DNA of 64,000 nt from Myxococcales bacterium (lineage in GTDB: Bacteria > Myxococcota_A > Polyangia > Haliangiales > Haliangiaceae). Below are positions 7,796 to 20,286 of the stretch, one piece after another. The notes beneath the pieces are model-generated. The model saw only the letters and a list, made by a program, of their open reading frames with translations. It made no database searches and had not been told where the DNA came from. Position numbers and translations under genes: made by a program. The stretch spans positions 62,001-126,000 of the forward strand of contig JAQBQE010000009.1 in assembly GCA_028287135.1 (NCBI GenBank), written 5' to 3'. Each line of letters starts with the position of its first letter. Positions within the stretch are counted from its first letter, which is position 1.

Positions 7796-10069
7796 CTACG
7801 CGAGCGGCGCGAGCAGATCGTCGACGTCGGTCTCGGTGAGCGACGCGGTCGGCACAGCGCCCTGATCGAGGATCGCGTCCGCGAGCTTCCGCTTGTGGCG
7901 CTGCAGGCCGAGCATGCGCTCCTCGACGGAGCCCGCGACGATCAGGTCGTGGACGAACACCGGCTTGGTCTGGCCGATGCGGTGCGCGCGGTCGGTGGCC
8001 TGCGCCTGTGCGGCCGGGTTCCACCACGGGTCGTAGTGGATCACGGTGTCCGCACCGACGAGGTTCAGGCCTGCGCCGCCCGCCTTGAGGCTGATCAAGA
8101 ACACATCGGCGCGGCCCCCCTGGAACGCATCGATCGGCTTCTGGCGGTCCGGCGTGTTGCCGGTCAACGTCACGTGACCGATGCCGCGGGCGAGCAGGCC
8201 CTCGGAGATCAGCCCGAGCATCCGCGCGAACTGCGAGAAGATCAGGATCCGCCGGCCCTGCGGGACGGACGTGCTCACCATGTCGAGCAGCAGGTCGAGC
8301 TTCGCGCTACCGTGGACCTCGCGCGCCGCGTCGCCGGCGACCAGCCGCGGATCGCAGCAGACCTGACGGAGCCGGAGCAGTGCATCGAGGATCGCGATCG
8401 TCGAGCCGCCGATGCCGCGCTGCTTGATCTGCTGGCGGACGTCGGCGTGCGCGGCGACCCGGATGCTCTCGTACAGATCGCGCTGCGGGCCGCTGAGGTC
8501 GACGCGGCGGACCAGCATCGTCTTCTGCGGGAGCTCCGGCGCGACCGCGTCCTTGGTGCGCCGCAGGATGTACGGCCGCACGGAATTGCGTAGCGCATCG
8601 AGCCGGACCCGATCGCCCTTCTCCTCGATCGGCTGGCGGAACGACAGGTTGAACTCCTCGCGGCCGCCGAGCAGCCCGGGGTTGATGAAGTCGAACAGCG
8701 CCCACAGCTCGCCGAGGTGGTTCTCGATCGGCGTGCCGGAGAGGCAGACCTTGTGGCGGGCGTCGAGCCGGCGGACTGCCTCGGCCGCCTGGGCATCGTG
8801 GTTCTTGATCGCGTGTGCCTCGTCGAGCACGAGCAGGTGCACCGGGATCGCGGCGAGGTCATCGCGGTCACGGGCGACCAGCGGGTATGTGGTGATCACG
8901 ACGTCGTGCGTGCCGAGCGTCGGCAGCCGGCTCTTGCGATCGGGGCCGTGATAGATCCCGACGGTCAGGCCGGGCGCGAACCGAGAGAGCTCGCGCTGCC
9001 AGTTGCCGACGAGGCTCGTCAACGTGACGATCATCGCCGGGCGATCGAGGCGACCCGCTTCCTTCTCGATCAGGATGTGCGTGATCGTCTGCAGCGTCTT
9101 TCCGAGCCCCATGTCGTCGGCGAGGATGCCGCCCGCCGCGTGCTCGCGGAGGTGCTGCAACCACGCGACGCCCTCGCGCTGATACGGCCGCAGATCCGCG
9201 CGCAGTCCGACCGGGGAGGCGACCTGGCCCTGCGCGCGCCGGGGGCCCATCGCGATCGCGTAGGCCTGCTCGCGGATCTTGGTGTCGCCGACCCAGCGCA
9301 GCGGGCGTGCGCCATCGTGGATCGTCGCGCACAGCTCGGCGATCACCGGCGCACGGACCGCAGGAGCGCTGATCTTCTCGCCCTTGCGGTAGAGCTCGAC
9401 CAGGACCTTGGACAGCAGCTTGAGCCGGGCCGGGGGAACGGTCAGCCAGCGCTTCTCGTCGACCCGGACCGCGACGCAGCGGCGGGCCGACCGGGTGAGG
9501 GACGACAGATCGCCCGCCGTGTCGAGCAGCTCGAGCAGCGCCGGCAGCAGATCGACCATCTGGCCATCGACCTCGACGCCAAGCTCGAGACCAAACCAGT
9601 CCGGACGCTCCGGATCGGGCAGCGCGGCCGCGTAGAGCGGGACCTCGGGGCTGACGACCTGCCACGGGTACTCGGGATCGATGTCGACCCGCCAGCCGAG
9701 AGCGCGGAGCTGCGGCACGGTATGCGCGCTGAACCCGCACAGGGCGTGGACATCGCCATCCACGGCGACCACGTAGTCGACGCCGGCACCCGGCGAGACC
9801 GCGCAGTCGTCGAGGTGCGCGAGCTCGACGACGCCGAGACCCTCGAGCACGCGACAGGCGGACAGCTCGGCATCGCGATCGCGACCGCCCGTGCGCGGAT
9901 CATTCGCGCGGATCTTGCGACCCTGGTAGTCGAAGTCGAGCCGCAACATGGCGGTCTTCACCTCGTCACCGTGGCGGCTGCCATCGTCGACGAAGAGCGT
10001 ATCGGCAAACAGGCGGAGGCACGGTACGCAGCGCGCTGTGGCAGCTACACCCGGAGGAGCGGACATCAA
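7796..10069 (-). CDS. SNF2-family DEAD/DEAH helicase
   Basis: A 757-residue bacterial SNF2-type ATPase. Motif I is DDMGLGKT (about residue 320), motif II is LDEAHAIKN, motif III LSGTPIENHLGEL. The helicase C-terminal domain carries ILIFSQFARML, SLKAGGAGLN and the arginine-finger motif TDRAHRIGQ. Such proteins use ATP to translocate on duplex DNA and remodel protein-DNA or polymerase complexes. Most bacterial relatives are about 1000-1100 residues, with a SWIM zinc finger and a long N-terminal region. Here only the last part of that region precedes the motor, and the first 40 residues (with CVPC) look unrelated. Either this is a natural short form or the 5' part was lost. The start could also be the ATG at 9949. 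Converges with the propeller lipoprotein (7-bp gap). Confidence 0.93.
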   Translation of the reverse strand: MMSAPPGVAATARCVPCLRLFADTLFVDDGSRHGDEVKTAMLRLDFDYQGRKIRANDPRTGGRDRDAELSACRVLEGLGVVELAHLDDCAVSPGAGVDYVVAVDGDVHALCGFSAHTVPQLRALGWRVDIDPEYPWQVVSPEVPLYAAALPDPERPDWFGLELGVEVDGQMVDLLPALLELLDTAGDLSSLTRSARRCVAVRVDEKRWLTVPPARLKLLSKVLVELYRKGEKISAPAVRAPVIAELCATIHDGARPLRWVGDTKIREQAYAIAMGPRRAQGQVASPVGLRADLRPYQREGVAWLQHLREHAAGGILADDMGLGKTLQTITHILIEKEAGRLDRPAMIVTLTSLVGNWQRELSRFAPGLTVGIYHGPDRKSRLPTLGTHDVVITTYPLVARDRDDLAAIPVHLLVLDEAHAIKNHDAQAAEAVRRLDARHKVCLSGTPIENHLGELWALFDFINPGLLGGREEFNLSFRQPIEEKGDRVRLDALRNSVRPYILRRTKDAVAPELPQKTMLVRRVDLSGPQRDLYESIRVAAHADVRQQIKQRGIGGSTIAILDALLRLRQVCCDPRLVAGDAAREVHGSAKLDLLLDMVSTSVPQGRRILIFSQFARMLGLISEGLLARGIGHVTLTGNTPDRQKPIDAFQGGRADVFLISLKAGGAGLNLVGADTVIHYDPWWNPAAQAQATDRAHRIGQTKPVFVHDLIVAGSVEERMLGLQRHKRKLADAILDQGAVPTASLTETDVDDLLAPLA

Positions 10070-10175
10070 TGGAAGTGAGGGTGCCTACCTCGACGATCCG
10101 CGTCCAGTTTTCGGGTGCCACGCCGTAGCAGTCCGGATCATCACCGATCCAAGTGATCAGTGGTTCTGTGGCGCT

Positions 10176-10520
10176 CTACGGCTTGACGAGCTGGACGGTC
10201 TGGTCACGGTCGGCGCGGATCTCCTTCGTGACGCCGCCACCCTCGATCCTGAGGGTCCGCTTGCTGCTCTTCATCCGGATCGAGACCGGGGTTTTGCCGG
10301 AGGGGACGCCGTCGATCCGCACGACGGTGGGGCGCGGGGCGTTGATCGTGATCTCGATGCCGTCCGGAATCTCCCTGCCCTTCGCCGTCGGCTGGCGCTG
10401 GAGGATCATCACGATGATGACACCGACCATCACGAGCATCACGAGCGCGAGGACGATGCCACCTGCCTTCTTCTTCGCGCTCGGTGGGGGCTCGGCCGCA
10501 GCGGCCGGTTCGTCTGGCAT
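10176..10520 (-). CDS. Single-pass membrane protein with PEGA-like domain
   Basis: A 114-residue protein. An Ala/Pro/Lys-rich cytoplasmic N-terminus (about 20 residues) is followed by one strong membrane helix (GIVLALVMLVMVGVIIVMIL). The outer domain, IEITINAPRPTVVRIDGVPS then GKTPVSIRM and RTLRIEGGG, follows the pattern of PEGA domains, which are surface-layer-like beta folds named after a Pro-Glu-Gly-Ala motif. In myxobacteria PEGA domains often sit behind kinase domains; here it is free-standing. The gene lies upstream of the SNF2 helicase on the same strand and divergent from fadN (46 bp), whose promoter region it must share. Confidence 0.7.
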   Translation of the reverse strand: MPDEPAAAAEPPPSAKKKAGGIVLALVMLVMVGVIIVMILQRQPTAKGREIPDGIEITINAPRPTVVRIDGVPSGKTPVSIRMKSSKRTLRIEGGGVTKEIRADRDQTVQLVKP

Positions 10521-10566
10521 GGCCCGACCCTAGCCCGTCGCGAGGCCCGTGCGCTATGGTCCGCGC

Positions 10567-12912
<2,346 letters not shown>

Positions 12913-12972
12913 TATGGCGAGCGAAGCGAGTACTGGACGCGCAGCGGACAGGAGCCTGCGAAGCAGGCGTGT

Positions 12973-12999
12973 ACTAACCTCACCGAAGGTGAACTAACC
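12973..12999 (+). promoter_or_regulatory. fadA leader: hairpin over the ribosome site flanked by ACTAACC repeats
   Basis: The 27 bases before the fadA ATG read ACTAACC, then TCACC-GAA-GGTGA (a 5-bp stem with a 3-base loop at 12980-12992), then ACTAACC again, abutting the start codon. The Shine-Dalgarno-like AAGGTGA forms the right arm of the hairpin. A second hairpin, GCCTGC-GAA-GCAGGC, lies just upstream at 12954-12968. This arrangement could tune translation of fadA relative to fadN, but that role is inferred. Confidence 0.4.
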
Positions 13000-14163
<1,164 letters not shown>

Positions 14164-14169
14164 CCTGAC

Positions 14170-14721
14170 GTGATCGAGACGATCGCACTCGCCTTCGGGC
14201 TCGCGATGGATGCGACGGCGATGGCCGCGGTGCGCGGGCTGCAAGGCCGGTCCCGCGAGCTGTGGCTGTTGCCGCTGCTGTTCGGCGTGTTCCAGGCCGG
14301 GATGTCGGCGATCGGATGGGCGGCAGGCGCATGGGGTGGCCGGTACATCGAGCGCTGGGATCACTGGATCGCCTTCGTGCTGCTCGGCGGGATCGGGATC
14401 AAGATGCTGGTCGACGCGTGGGACAGCCGTGGCGAGGAGGCCGAGGCTCCGGACGCGACGGCGAACGGCGGGTTGATCGTCCTGCTCGGTCTCGCACTCG
14501 CGACCAGCATCGATGCGGCCGCGGCAGGCCTCACGTTGCCGCTGCTGTCGGTCTCGCCCTGGTTCGCGATCGGGCTGATCGGCTTCATCACCCTCGCGTG
14601 CTCGACGTTCGGGTTTGTTCTCGGGCGGACCGCCGGCAAGTGGCTGGGAGGAGCCGTCACCGTCGTCGGCGGGCTGATCCTGATCGGCATTGGCATCCGC
14701 ATCCTCGTGCAGCACACGTGA
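14170..14721 (+). CDS. mntP: Putative manganese efflux pump MntP
   Basis: A 183-residue membrane protein with six predicted helices arranged as two inverted repeats. Each repeat carries the family's intramembrane Asp: GLAMDATAMA near the N-terminus and ATSIDAAAAG in the middle. Length and topology fit MntP (formerly YebN), which exports Mn2+. The start is a GTG at 14170. The gene overlaps the next one by ATGA and follows fadA by 6 bp, so it is probably in the same transcript, although a link to fatty-acid oxidation is not obvious. No yybP-ykoY riboswitch-like leader is possible in this arrangement, which suggests constitutive or operon-driven expression. Confidence 0.88.
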   Translation: MIETIALAFGLAMDATAMAAVRGLQGRSRELWLLPLLFGVFQAGMSAIGWAAGAWGGRYIERWDHWIAFVLLGGIGIKMLVDAWDSRGEEAEAPDATANGGLIVLLGLALATSIDAAAAGLTLPLLSVSPWFAIGLIGFITLACSTFGFVLGRTAGKWLGGAVTVVGGLILIGIGIRILVQHT

Positions 14722-15428
14722 TGCGCCGGTGGGGAGGCCTCGGTGCGCTGCTCCTCGCGATCGCGTGCAAGGGTGATCCGGGACCGGGCGTCACGACCAC
14801 GGGAGGCTCCGCGGCACCCGGCTCGGGCTCGGGCTCGGCGCCTGCGTCCCCGCCGAGCCTGCTCGCGGGGGTCACGCTGCCCGCCTCGACGGGAACGCCC
14901 CCGAAACCGACGACGCAGCCGCTCGACGCGACCGCGTTCGCGCGCCTCGGAGTGCTCACCGTCCCGGGGTTCATCGCGCGCGTGCGCAGTGTCGAGCACC
15001 AGCTCGATGTCGAGCATGCGACCGAGCGGTGGACCGTGAGCGTGATGGTCGCGCCGTGCTTCGACTGCGTGCCGATGGAGCTCGCAGCATGGAAGACGAA
15101 GGAAGCCGGCCTCCGGCTCCTGATCCCCGCCGACCTCCGCGATCGCGCCGACACCGTGTGGGAGCTCGGGCAGTCCGAGCTCCACGGGCAGCGGGTGATC
15201 TTCACGTACCAGCTCGGTCACGCGGCGACCACGAATGCCACCGGTGCCGCCGAGGGCATCGCGAGCCACACCTACGCGCTGTACTACGGCGACGGCACGA
15301 ACCAGATCCGGGTCGTCGCCGCGTACCGCGCGGACGGGATCACGCGCGCCGAGCTAGCGGCCGTGCCGCGCGACGATCTCGCGCGGCTCGCGACGGCGTT
15401 CCTCGATCTGTACACCCACGCGTGGTGA
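14721..15428 (+). CDS. Hypothetical lipoprotein
   Basis: A 235-residue protein with a lipoprotein signal (GALLLAIACKG, Cys about 16) and a Gly/Ser/Pro-rich linker. The mature domain contains MVAPCFDCVPMELAAWKTK, a CxxC pair, and a final helix LARLATAFLDLYTHAW. The alternating strands and helices suggest a compact periplasmic alpha/beta domain that I do not recognise. Its ATG overlaps the mntP stop, so the two are translationally coupled. It abuts the convergent Hsp20 gene with no spacer at all. Confidence 0.65.
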   Translation: MRRWGGLGALLLAIACKGDPGPGVTTTGGSAAPGSGSGSAPASPPSLLAGVTLPASTGTPPKPTTQPLDATAFARLGVLTVPGFIARVRSVEHQLDVEHATERWTVSVMVAPCFDCVPMELAAWKTKEAGLRLLIPADLRDRADTVWELGQSELHGQRVIFTYQLGHAATTNATGAAEGIASHTYALYYGDGTNQIRVVAAYRADGITRAELAAVPRDDLARLATAFLDLYTHAW

Positions 15429-15887
15429 CTACGACTTCTTGACCGCGATCTTGCGTGGCTTCGCCTCGGCCTTCTTGGCGATCGACAGCGTCAACACGCC
15501 ATTCTCGAGCTTCGCGTCGATCCGCTCGCCATCGGCCATGTCGGGCAGCGAGAAGCTGCGCGTGAACGATCCGAACTGGCGCTCGTACAGCGCGTAGCTC
15601 TCGCCTTCCTTGCGCTCCTCGGCCTGACGGCTACCGCTGACGCTGAGGACGTTGTTGTGGACGGCGATGTCGAGGTCAGCCTCGGAGACGCCCGGCAGGT
15701 CCGCCTTGACGATGAACGCGTCGCTGGTCTCCTTGACCTCGAACGACGGCGCGAACGCGGTCGCCGGGCGCCCGCCGTAGAGCGGATCCCAGGACAGGAG
15801 CTCGCGTGCCATCGAGAACGGATCGCGATAGCGAGCGACGGAGCCGGTGGTGCCATTGGTGGTGTGCGAGTTGCGAACGAGCGACAT
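15429..15887 (-). CDS. Small heat-shock protein, Hsp20 family
   Basis: A 152-residue alpha-crystallin-domain chaperone that holds unfolded proteins in an ATP-independent way. The N-terminal arm includes MARELLSWDPLYGG. The beta-sandwich spans about residues 45-140 (FEVKETSDAFIVKADLPGV, VLSVSGSRQ) and includes the conserved ENGVLTLSIAKK. A short Lys-rich tail, AKPRKIAVKKS, replaces the usual I-x-I motif context. The ATG at 15887 is set by AGGAGG 6 bp upstream. Regulation is likely through the hairpin-rich 157-bp leader region upstream, which lacks a CIRCE element. Confidence 0.95.
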   Translation of the reverse strand: MSLVRNSHTTNGTTGSVARYRDPFSMARELLSWDPLYGGRPATAFAPSFEVKETSDAFIVKADLPGVSEADLDIAVHNNVLSVSGSRQAEERKEGESYALYERQFGSFTRSFSLPDMADGERIDAKLENGVLTLSIAKKAEAKPRKIAVKKS

Positions 15888-15920
15888 CAGAATCCTCCTG
15901 TGCAGGGAGAGAGTTGTGAA

Positions 15921-16020
15921 TGCCGGCTGCGAGCCGGCAGGTTCGTTGACATCCAGCCTTGTAACCACGCCAGACCCGCTCGCAACGGGTTGACGCGCAG
16001 GACGTCGGTGGTTACCGACG
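15921..16020 (-). promoter_or_regulatory. Hairpin-rich regulatory region upstream of hsp20
   Basis: Three perfect inverted repeats lie in the 157 bp before the hsp20 start. They are TGCCGGC-TGCGA-GCCGGCA (15921-15939), ACCCG-N7-CGGGT (15974-15990) and CGTCGGT-GGTT-ACCGACG (16003-16020). The first is about 35 nt before the ATG and would be in the mRNA leader. The last could instead end transcription of the upstream thioesterase-like gene, although it lacks a T tract. No CIRCE (TTAGCACTC-N9-GAGTGCTAA) is present. Confidence 0.45.
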
Positions 16021-16044
16021 GCGGGTTTCGGCGCAGAACGGCGG

Positions 16045-16926
16045 TCAGGGGCCGAACAGGACACGCACGTAACACCGCGGTTTCCCATCAGCTCCCGCGA
16101 CGTGGCCGGCCGCGCCGAGCGCGCCCTCGAGCTCGAACAGCCGGATGTGGACGCGGACCTTGTCCCCCGCGAAGCTCGGCTTGCGATACGCGATGTCGAC
16201 CGCGCGGCTCCGCAGCTTGAGTGGGCGACCGGTCGCGGCGAGCCGGCGCTGGACCGCATCGAGGAACGTGCGAATGTAGACCAGCGAATTGACGTGCTGG
16301 TTCGCGTCGGTCTGATCGAGCGTGAACGCGAGGTCGCTGACATCCGGAGTCAGCTCGTCGAGCCAGCTCGCCCCCGCAGGAGCTTCCCCCGCGGTCCTCG
16401 GCGGTGGCGCCTCGTAGCGAGCCTCCGGGATCGACGGATAGCCGTCGACATCGAGGCGCGTGACCTTGCGCTGATCCGGTGGCGCGAACAGCCGGGTGAA
16501 CGTGTGCTCGGCGAACAGCGTCCCGGCGGGGGCCAGTGCGCCTTCGACCTGGCGAGGTCCGATCCGCCCGGCGATGCCGTGGATCTCCGACCACACGCAC
16601 ATGAACAGGCGCGAGACCTCGCCGGCCTCGAGGTCGTGCGCGAGCTGAAATCCGGCGCGCGTCTGGATCGGACGATCGATCCGCACCGGCTGATCGTGGG
16701 AGTGGATCGTGATCCGCGTGAGGATCGGGATCACGCCGGCCGCGATCGTGTTGCGCGCTCCGGGGTGACGCGTGATCACCGACTGCCACAGCCCACCGAG
16801 CGACGGCGGGATGGCGATCGGGATCAACCGGCCGTCCTGCGTGCAGTCCTCGTAGCGCAGGAAGCTCTCGGTGGTCGCTGCCTGCTCCGACGGAAACACG
16901 GGCACAGGAGGCGACGGGAACGACAT
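16045..16926 (-). CDS. Hotdog-fold acyl-thioesterase-like protein
   Basis: A protein of about 293 residues with what appears to be a double hotdog arrangement. The C-terminal half carries the signature FTLDQTDANQHVNSLVYIRT, where Asp/Asn-x-x-x-His-Val-Asn on the central helix is characteristic of acyl-ACP and 4-hydroxybenzoyl-CoA thioesterases. The N-terminal half (FLRYEDCTQDGRLIPIAIPP) looks like a second, diverged hotdog. It probably hydrolyses or binds acyl thioesters in the cytoplasm. The ATG at 16926 (MSFPSPP) is chosen; another lies 4 codons upstream. The gene is divergent from hrpB with only 27 bp between starts. Confidence 0.75.
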   Translation of the reverse strand: MSFPSPPVPVFPSEQAATTESFLRYEDCTQDGRLIPIAIPPSLGGLWQSVITRHPGARNTIAAGVIPILTRITIHSHDQPVRIDRPIQTRAGFQLAHDLEAGEVSRLFMCVWSEIHGIAGRIGPRQVEGALAPAGTLFAEHTFTRLFAPPDQRKVTRLDVDGYPSIPEARYEAPPPRTAGEAPAGASWLDELTPDVSDLAFTLDQTDANQHVNSLVYIRTFLDAVQRRLAATGRPLKLRSRAVDIAYRKPSFAGDKVRVHIRLFELEGALGAAGHVAGADGKPRCYVRVLFGP

Positions 16927-16953
16927 CGCCGGGAGCATAGAACAAGGTATACG

Positions 16954-19500
16954 GTGCGCCCAGTGCCGGTGGCGTTACCGATCGATGTCGTGCTGCCCGA
17001 GGTGGTGGCCGCGGTCCGCGAGCGCGGTGTGGCCGTGCTGGTCGCACCGCCAGGCGCCGGCAAGACGACGCGCGTGCCCGGTGCGCTGCTCGATGCGGGT
17101 GTGGTCAACGGCGAGATCATCGTACTCCAGCCTCGGCGGCTCGCTGCCAGGCTCGCGGCCGCGCGGGTCGCGAGCGAGCGCGGTGGCGAGCTCGGTGCGG
17201 AAGTCGGCTACGAGGTTCGCTTCGATCGCAGGGTGTCGGCGGCGACCCGGATCCGGTTCGTCACCGAGGGCGTGTTGACCCGCCGGCTGCTCTCGGATCC
17301 CGAGCTGCGCGGCGTGGGCGCGGTGATCATCGACGAGTTCCACGAGCGCCACCTCGATGGCGATCTCGCACTCGCGCTGGTCGAGCGGCTGCGTGGCACC
17401 CGCCCGGATCTCCGGCTCGTGGTGATGTCGGCGACGCTCGACGCCGAGCCGGTGGCGGCGTTCCTGGGGAATGCGCCGATCGTGCGCTCCGAAGGCCGCA
17501 CGTTCCCGGTCACGATCGAGCACATCGAGCAGCCCGATGACCGCCAGCTCGGCAAGCAGATCGCCGGGGCCGTGCGCCGCCTCGGTCAAGAGAAGCTCGA
17601 CGGCGACATCCTCGTGTTCCTCCCCGGGGCCGGCGAGATCCGGCGCGTCGCCGACGACATCGCGGAAGCCGCGCTCGTCCACGACCTCGCGGTGATGCCG
17701 CTCCACGGCGACCTCACCGCCGATCAGCAGGATGCGGCGGTGCGCCCTGCGAAGCAGCGCAAGGTGATCCTCGCGACCAACGTCGCCGAGACCTCGGTGA
17801 CGATCGATGGCGTGGTCGCCGTGATCGACAGCGGGCTCGCTCGGATCGCGCGCCACTCGCCGTGGTCGGGACTCGCGTCGTTGCAGGTGGAGCCGGTGAG
17901 TCGCGCGAGCTGCGCGCAGCGCGCGGGCCGTGCCGGTCGAACCCGCCCCGGTCGGGTCGTGCGCCTGTACACGAAGCACGATCACGACACCCGGCGAGCG
18001 TTCGAGGTCCCCGAGGTCGGCCGCACGGATCTCGCGGGCGCCGCGCTCGAGCTGCACGGTGCCGGCCTCTCGTTGCGCGCACTGCGCTGGTTCGAGGCAC
18101 CGCCCGAGACCGCGATCGCGGCTGCCGAGGAGCTCCTGGTCCGGCTCGCCGCGGTCGATCCGACGACCAAGCTGATCACCCCGCTCGGCCGCCGGATGCT
18201 GAAGTTTCCGGTCCACCCTCGGCTCGCGCGCCTGGTCTGCGAGGCCGAACGCCGTGGCGTCGGCTCCGAGGCGTGCCTGATCGCCGCCGCGGTCGGTGCG
18301 CGCGAGCTCCGGCTCGAGCGCCGCGGTCCTGCGGGTCAGGCGAAGATCAGCTCACCGTCCGACCTGATCGACGATCTGGATTCGCTGCTCGATGCGCGCT
18401 CGCACGGCATGCGCGCGGATCGCTTGCGCCGCGACGGCCTCGACATCTCGACGGCGCAGACCGTCGATCGCGTCGCCAAGCAGCTCGAGCGCATCGTCGA
18501 CCGCAGTACCCGGCGACTCAGCGACGACGAGCTCGATCGCGAGCTGATGATCTCGATCCTGACCGCATTCCCCGATCGCGTCGGCAAGCGGCGCTCGCCG
18601 AAGTCTGCCGAGGTCGTGTTCGCCGGAGGCGGTAGCGGCACCCTCGCGGCGAGCTCGTCGGTGATCGACGCCGAGCTGCTGGTGGCGGTCGATGTCGCGG
18701 AGACCGGCGCACGCGGCCAGGCGACCAAGGTCCAGATCCGGCGCGCGAGCGCGATCGATGCCTCCTGGCTGCTCGACCTGTACCTTGACCGCGTCGACGA
18801 GCGCGACGAGCTGGTGTGGGACGCCCGGAAGGAACGCGTCGAGCGGCTCACGCAGATGACCTACGACGGCCTGCCGATCGACGAGCAGCGTGACGTCGAG
18901 GGCGCACGCCGCGCCGGCCGTGCCGCCGCCGAGCTGCTCGCACGTCAGGCGATCGCCGCCGGGATCGAGAAGTTCATCGACAAGGACGAGCTCGCCGAGT
19001 GGCGCACGCGCGTCACCCTGGTGGCGAAGCTCGCCAACAACGCTGAGCTCGTCGCCCCGACCGACGACGCGCTCGCCTCCGTGATCGGCAAGGCGTGCGA
19101 GGGCTCGATCTCGTTCGCCGAGCTCCGCAACCACAACCTGCTCGAGCTCCTCAACGCCGGCCTCGGCGAGTACCGCGCGCTCGTCGATCGCCTCGCCCCC
19201 ACGCACCTCAAGCTCGGCCGCCGCGGCCGCACGCCCATCCATTACACGCCCGATCAACCTCCGTGGATCGCGTCACGCATGCAGGACTTCTTCGGCCTCG
19301 CGCGCGCGCCGACGATCGGCGACGGCAAGGTCCCGCTCGTCATCCACCTGCTCGCGCCCAACCAGCGCCCGGTCCAGGTCACGAGCGACCTCCCCGGCTT
19401 CTGGATCAAGCACTACCCCGCGCTGCGCAAGCAGCTCATGCGCCGCTATCCCAAGCACCAGTGGCCCGAAGACCCGACGCAGCTGATCAAGGACGACTGA
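16954..19500 (+). CDS. hrpB: ATP-dependent RNA helicase HrpB
   Basis: An 848-residue DEAH-type (DExH) RNA helicase. Walker A is APPGAGKTT (about residue 30), motif II is DEFHERH, motif III SATLD. The second RecA domain carries VAETSVTIDGV and QRAGRAGRT, followed by the HA2-type region and the HrpB-specific C-terminal domain (IHYTPDQPPWIASRMQDFFG, LLAPNQRPVQVT, KHQWPEDP). This C-terminal signature separates HrpB from HrpA. The GTG at 16954 is chosen because AAGG lies 6 bp upstream; a second GTG occurs at 16963. The cellular role of HrpB is poorly defined. It converges on the YebC-type gene with 1 bp between stops. Confidence 0.95.
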   Translation: MRPVPVALPIDVVLPEVVAAVRERGVAVLVAPPGAGKTTRVPGALLDAGVVNGEIIVLQPRRLAARLAAARVASERGGELGAEVGYEVRFDRRVSAATRIRFVTEGVLTRRLLSDPELRGVGAVIIDEFHERHLDGDLALALVERLRGTRPDLRLVVMSATLDAEPVAAFLGNAPIVRSEGRTFPVTIEHIEQPDDRQLGKQIAGAVRRLGQEKLDGDILVFLPGAGEIRRVADDIAEAALVHDLAVMPLHGDLTADQQDAAVRPAKQRKVILATNVAETSVTIDGVVAVIDSGLARIARHSPWSGLASLQVEPVSRASCAQRAGRAGRTRPGRVVRLYTKHDHDTRRAFEVPEVGRTDLAGAALELHGAGLSLRALRWFEAPPETAIAAAEELLVRLAAVDPTTKLITPLGRRMLKFPVHPRLARLVCEAERRGVGSEACLIAAAVGARELRLERRGPAGQAKISSPSDLIDDLDSLLDARSHGMRADRLRRDGLDISTAQTVDRVAKQLERIVDRSTRRLSDDELDRELMISILTAFPDRVGKRRSPKSAEVVFAGGGSGTLAASSSVIDAELLVAVDVAETGARGQATKVQIRRASAIDASWLLDLYLDRVDERDELVWDARKERVERLTQMTYDGLPIDEQRDVEGARRAGRAAAELLARQAIAAGIEKFIDKDELAEWRTRVTLVAKLANNAELVAPTDDALASVIGKACEGSISFAELRNHNLLELLNAGLGEYRALVDRLAPTHLKLGRRGRTPIHYTPDQPPWIASRMQDFFGLARAPTIGDGKVPLVIHLLAPNQRPVQVTSDLPGFWIKHYPALRKQLMRRYPKHQWPEDPTQLIKDD

Positions 19501-19501
19501 G

Positions 19502-20224
19502 CTACGCGAGGTTCGTGTAGACGTTCTGCACGTCGTCATCGCTCTCGAGCGCGGCGACCATCTTCAGCACCTCGTCGACCTTGTCCTCGGGGAGCTCGGT
19601 GGTCGTGCTCGGCACGTACTCGGACTCGGTCGAGATCACGGTGAGCTTGCGGCTCTCGAGTGCGGTCTGCATCGTTCCGAAATCGGTGAACGCGACGCGC
19701 ACGAGGAGCTGCTTCTCGCCCTTGTCGCTCTCGCCGTCCTCGAGCGCGACGAGACCATGGTCGATCAGCTCGAGCTCCAGGCTGTCGCGATCGATGCCCT
19801 CGGGGTTGAGCCGGAACACGCCCTGGCGCTGGAACATGAACGACACGCTGCCGGTCGTGCCCATGTTGCCGCCACCGTGCTTGAACGCGTGGCGTACGTT
19901 GGCGACGGTGCGCGTGACGTTGTCGGTCGCGGCCTCGACCATCACCGCGATGCCGTGCGGGGCGTAGCCCTCGTAGATGATGATGTCGTAGTCGGTCGCG
20001 CCCTGGCCGCTCGCCTTCTTGATCGCGGCGTCGACCTTCTCTTTCGGCATGTTGAGCGCACGCGCGTTCTGCAGCGCGCGCCGCAGCGACGGGTTGCCAT
20101 CGGGGCTGCTGCCACCGCTCTTCACCGCGATCGCGATGTCCTTCCCGATCTTGGAGAACTGCTTCGCGACGCGATCCATCCGCGCGAAGATCGTGTGCTT
20201 GCGTTTCTCGAAGGCGCGACCCAT
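19502..20224 (-). CDS. YebC/PmpR family DNA-binding transcriptional regulator
   Basis: A 240-residue YebC-type protein, full length. Motifs are the N-terminal [39 protein letters not shown], the acidic-loop strand [19 protein letters not shown] and the C-terminal [20 protein letters not shown] ending in NVYTNLA. Members bind DNA as regulators or act on ribosomes to relieve stalling. The insertion [18 protein letters not shown] marks the subgroup lacking the usual 'GPDPE.N' spelling. It is 62 bp downstream of a kinase gene on the same strand. Confidence 0.92.
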   Translation of the reverse strand: MGRAFEKRKHTIFARMDRVAKQFSKIGKDIAIAVKSGGSSPDGNPSLRRALQNARALNMPKEKVDAAIKKASGQGATDYDIIIYEGYAPHGIAVMVEAATDNVTRTVANVRHAFKHGGGNMGTTGSVSFMFQRQGVFRLNPEGIDRDSLELELIDHGLVALEDGESDKGEKQLLVRVAFTDFGTMQTALESRKLTVISTESEYVPSTTTELPEDKVDEVLKMVAALESDDDVQNVYTNLA

Positions 20225-20286
20225 GGCGGGGCTACCCTAGCAATGGCGGGCCCGCTGCGACCAGAGCGAACGGCGCGGGATCGACG

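Noticed and set aside
14170..14721. Reading this gene as a LysE-type or CadD exporter
   Set aside because: The two-fold repeat with an intramembrane Asp in each half and the 183-residue length fit MntP better.
16102..16953. Upstream extension of hrpB by about 284 codons
   Set aside because: The extension is antisense to the hotdog protein gene and lacks any helicase-related sequence; HrpB proteins begin near the GTG at 16954.
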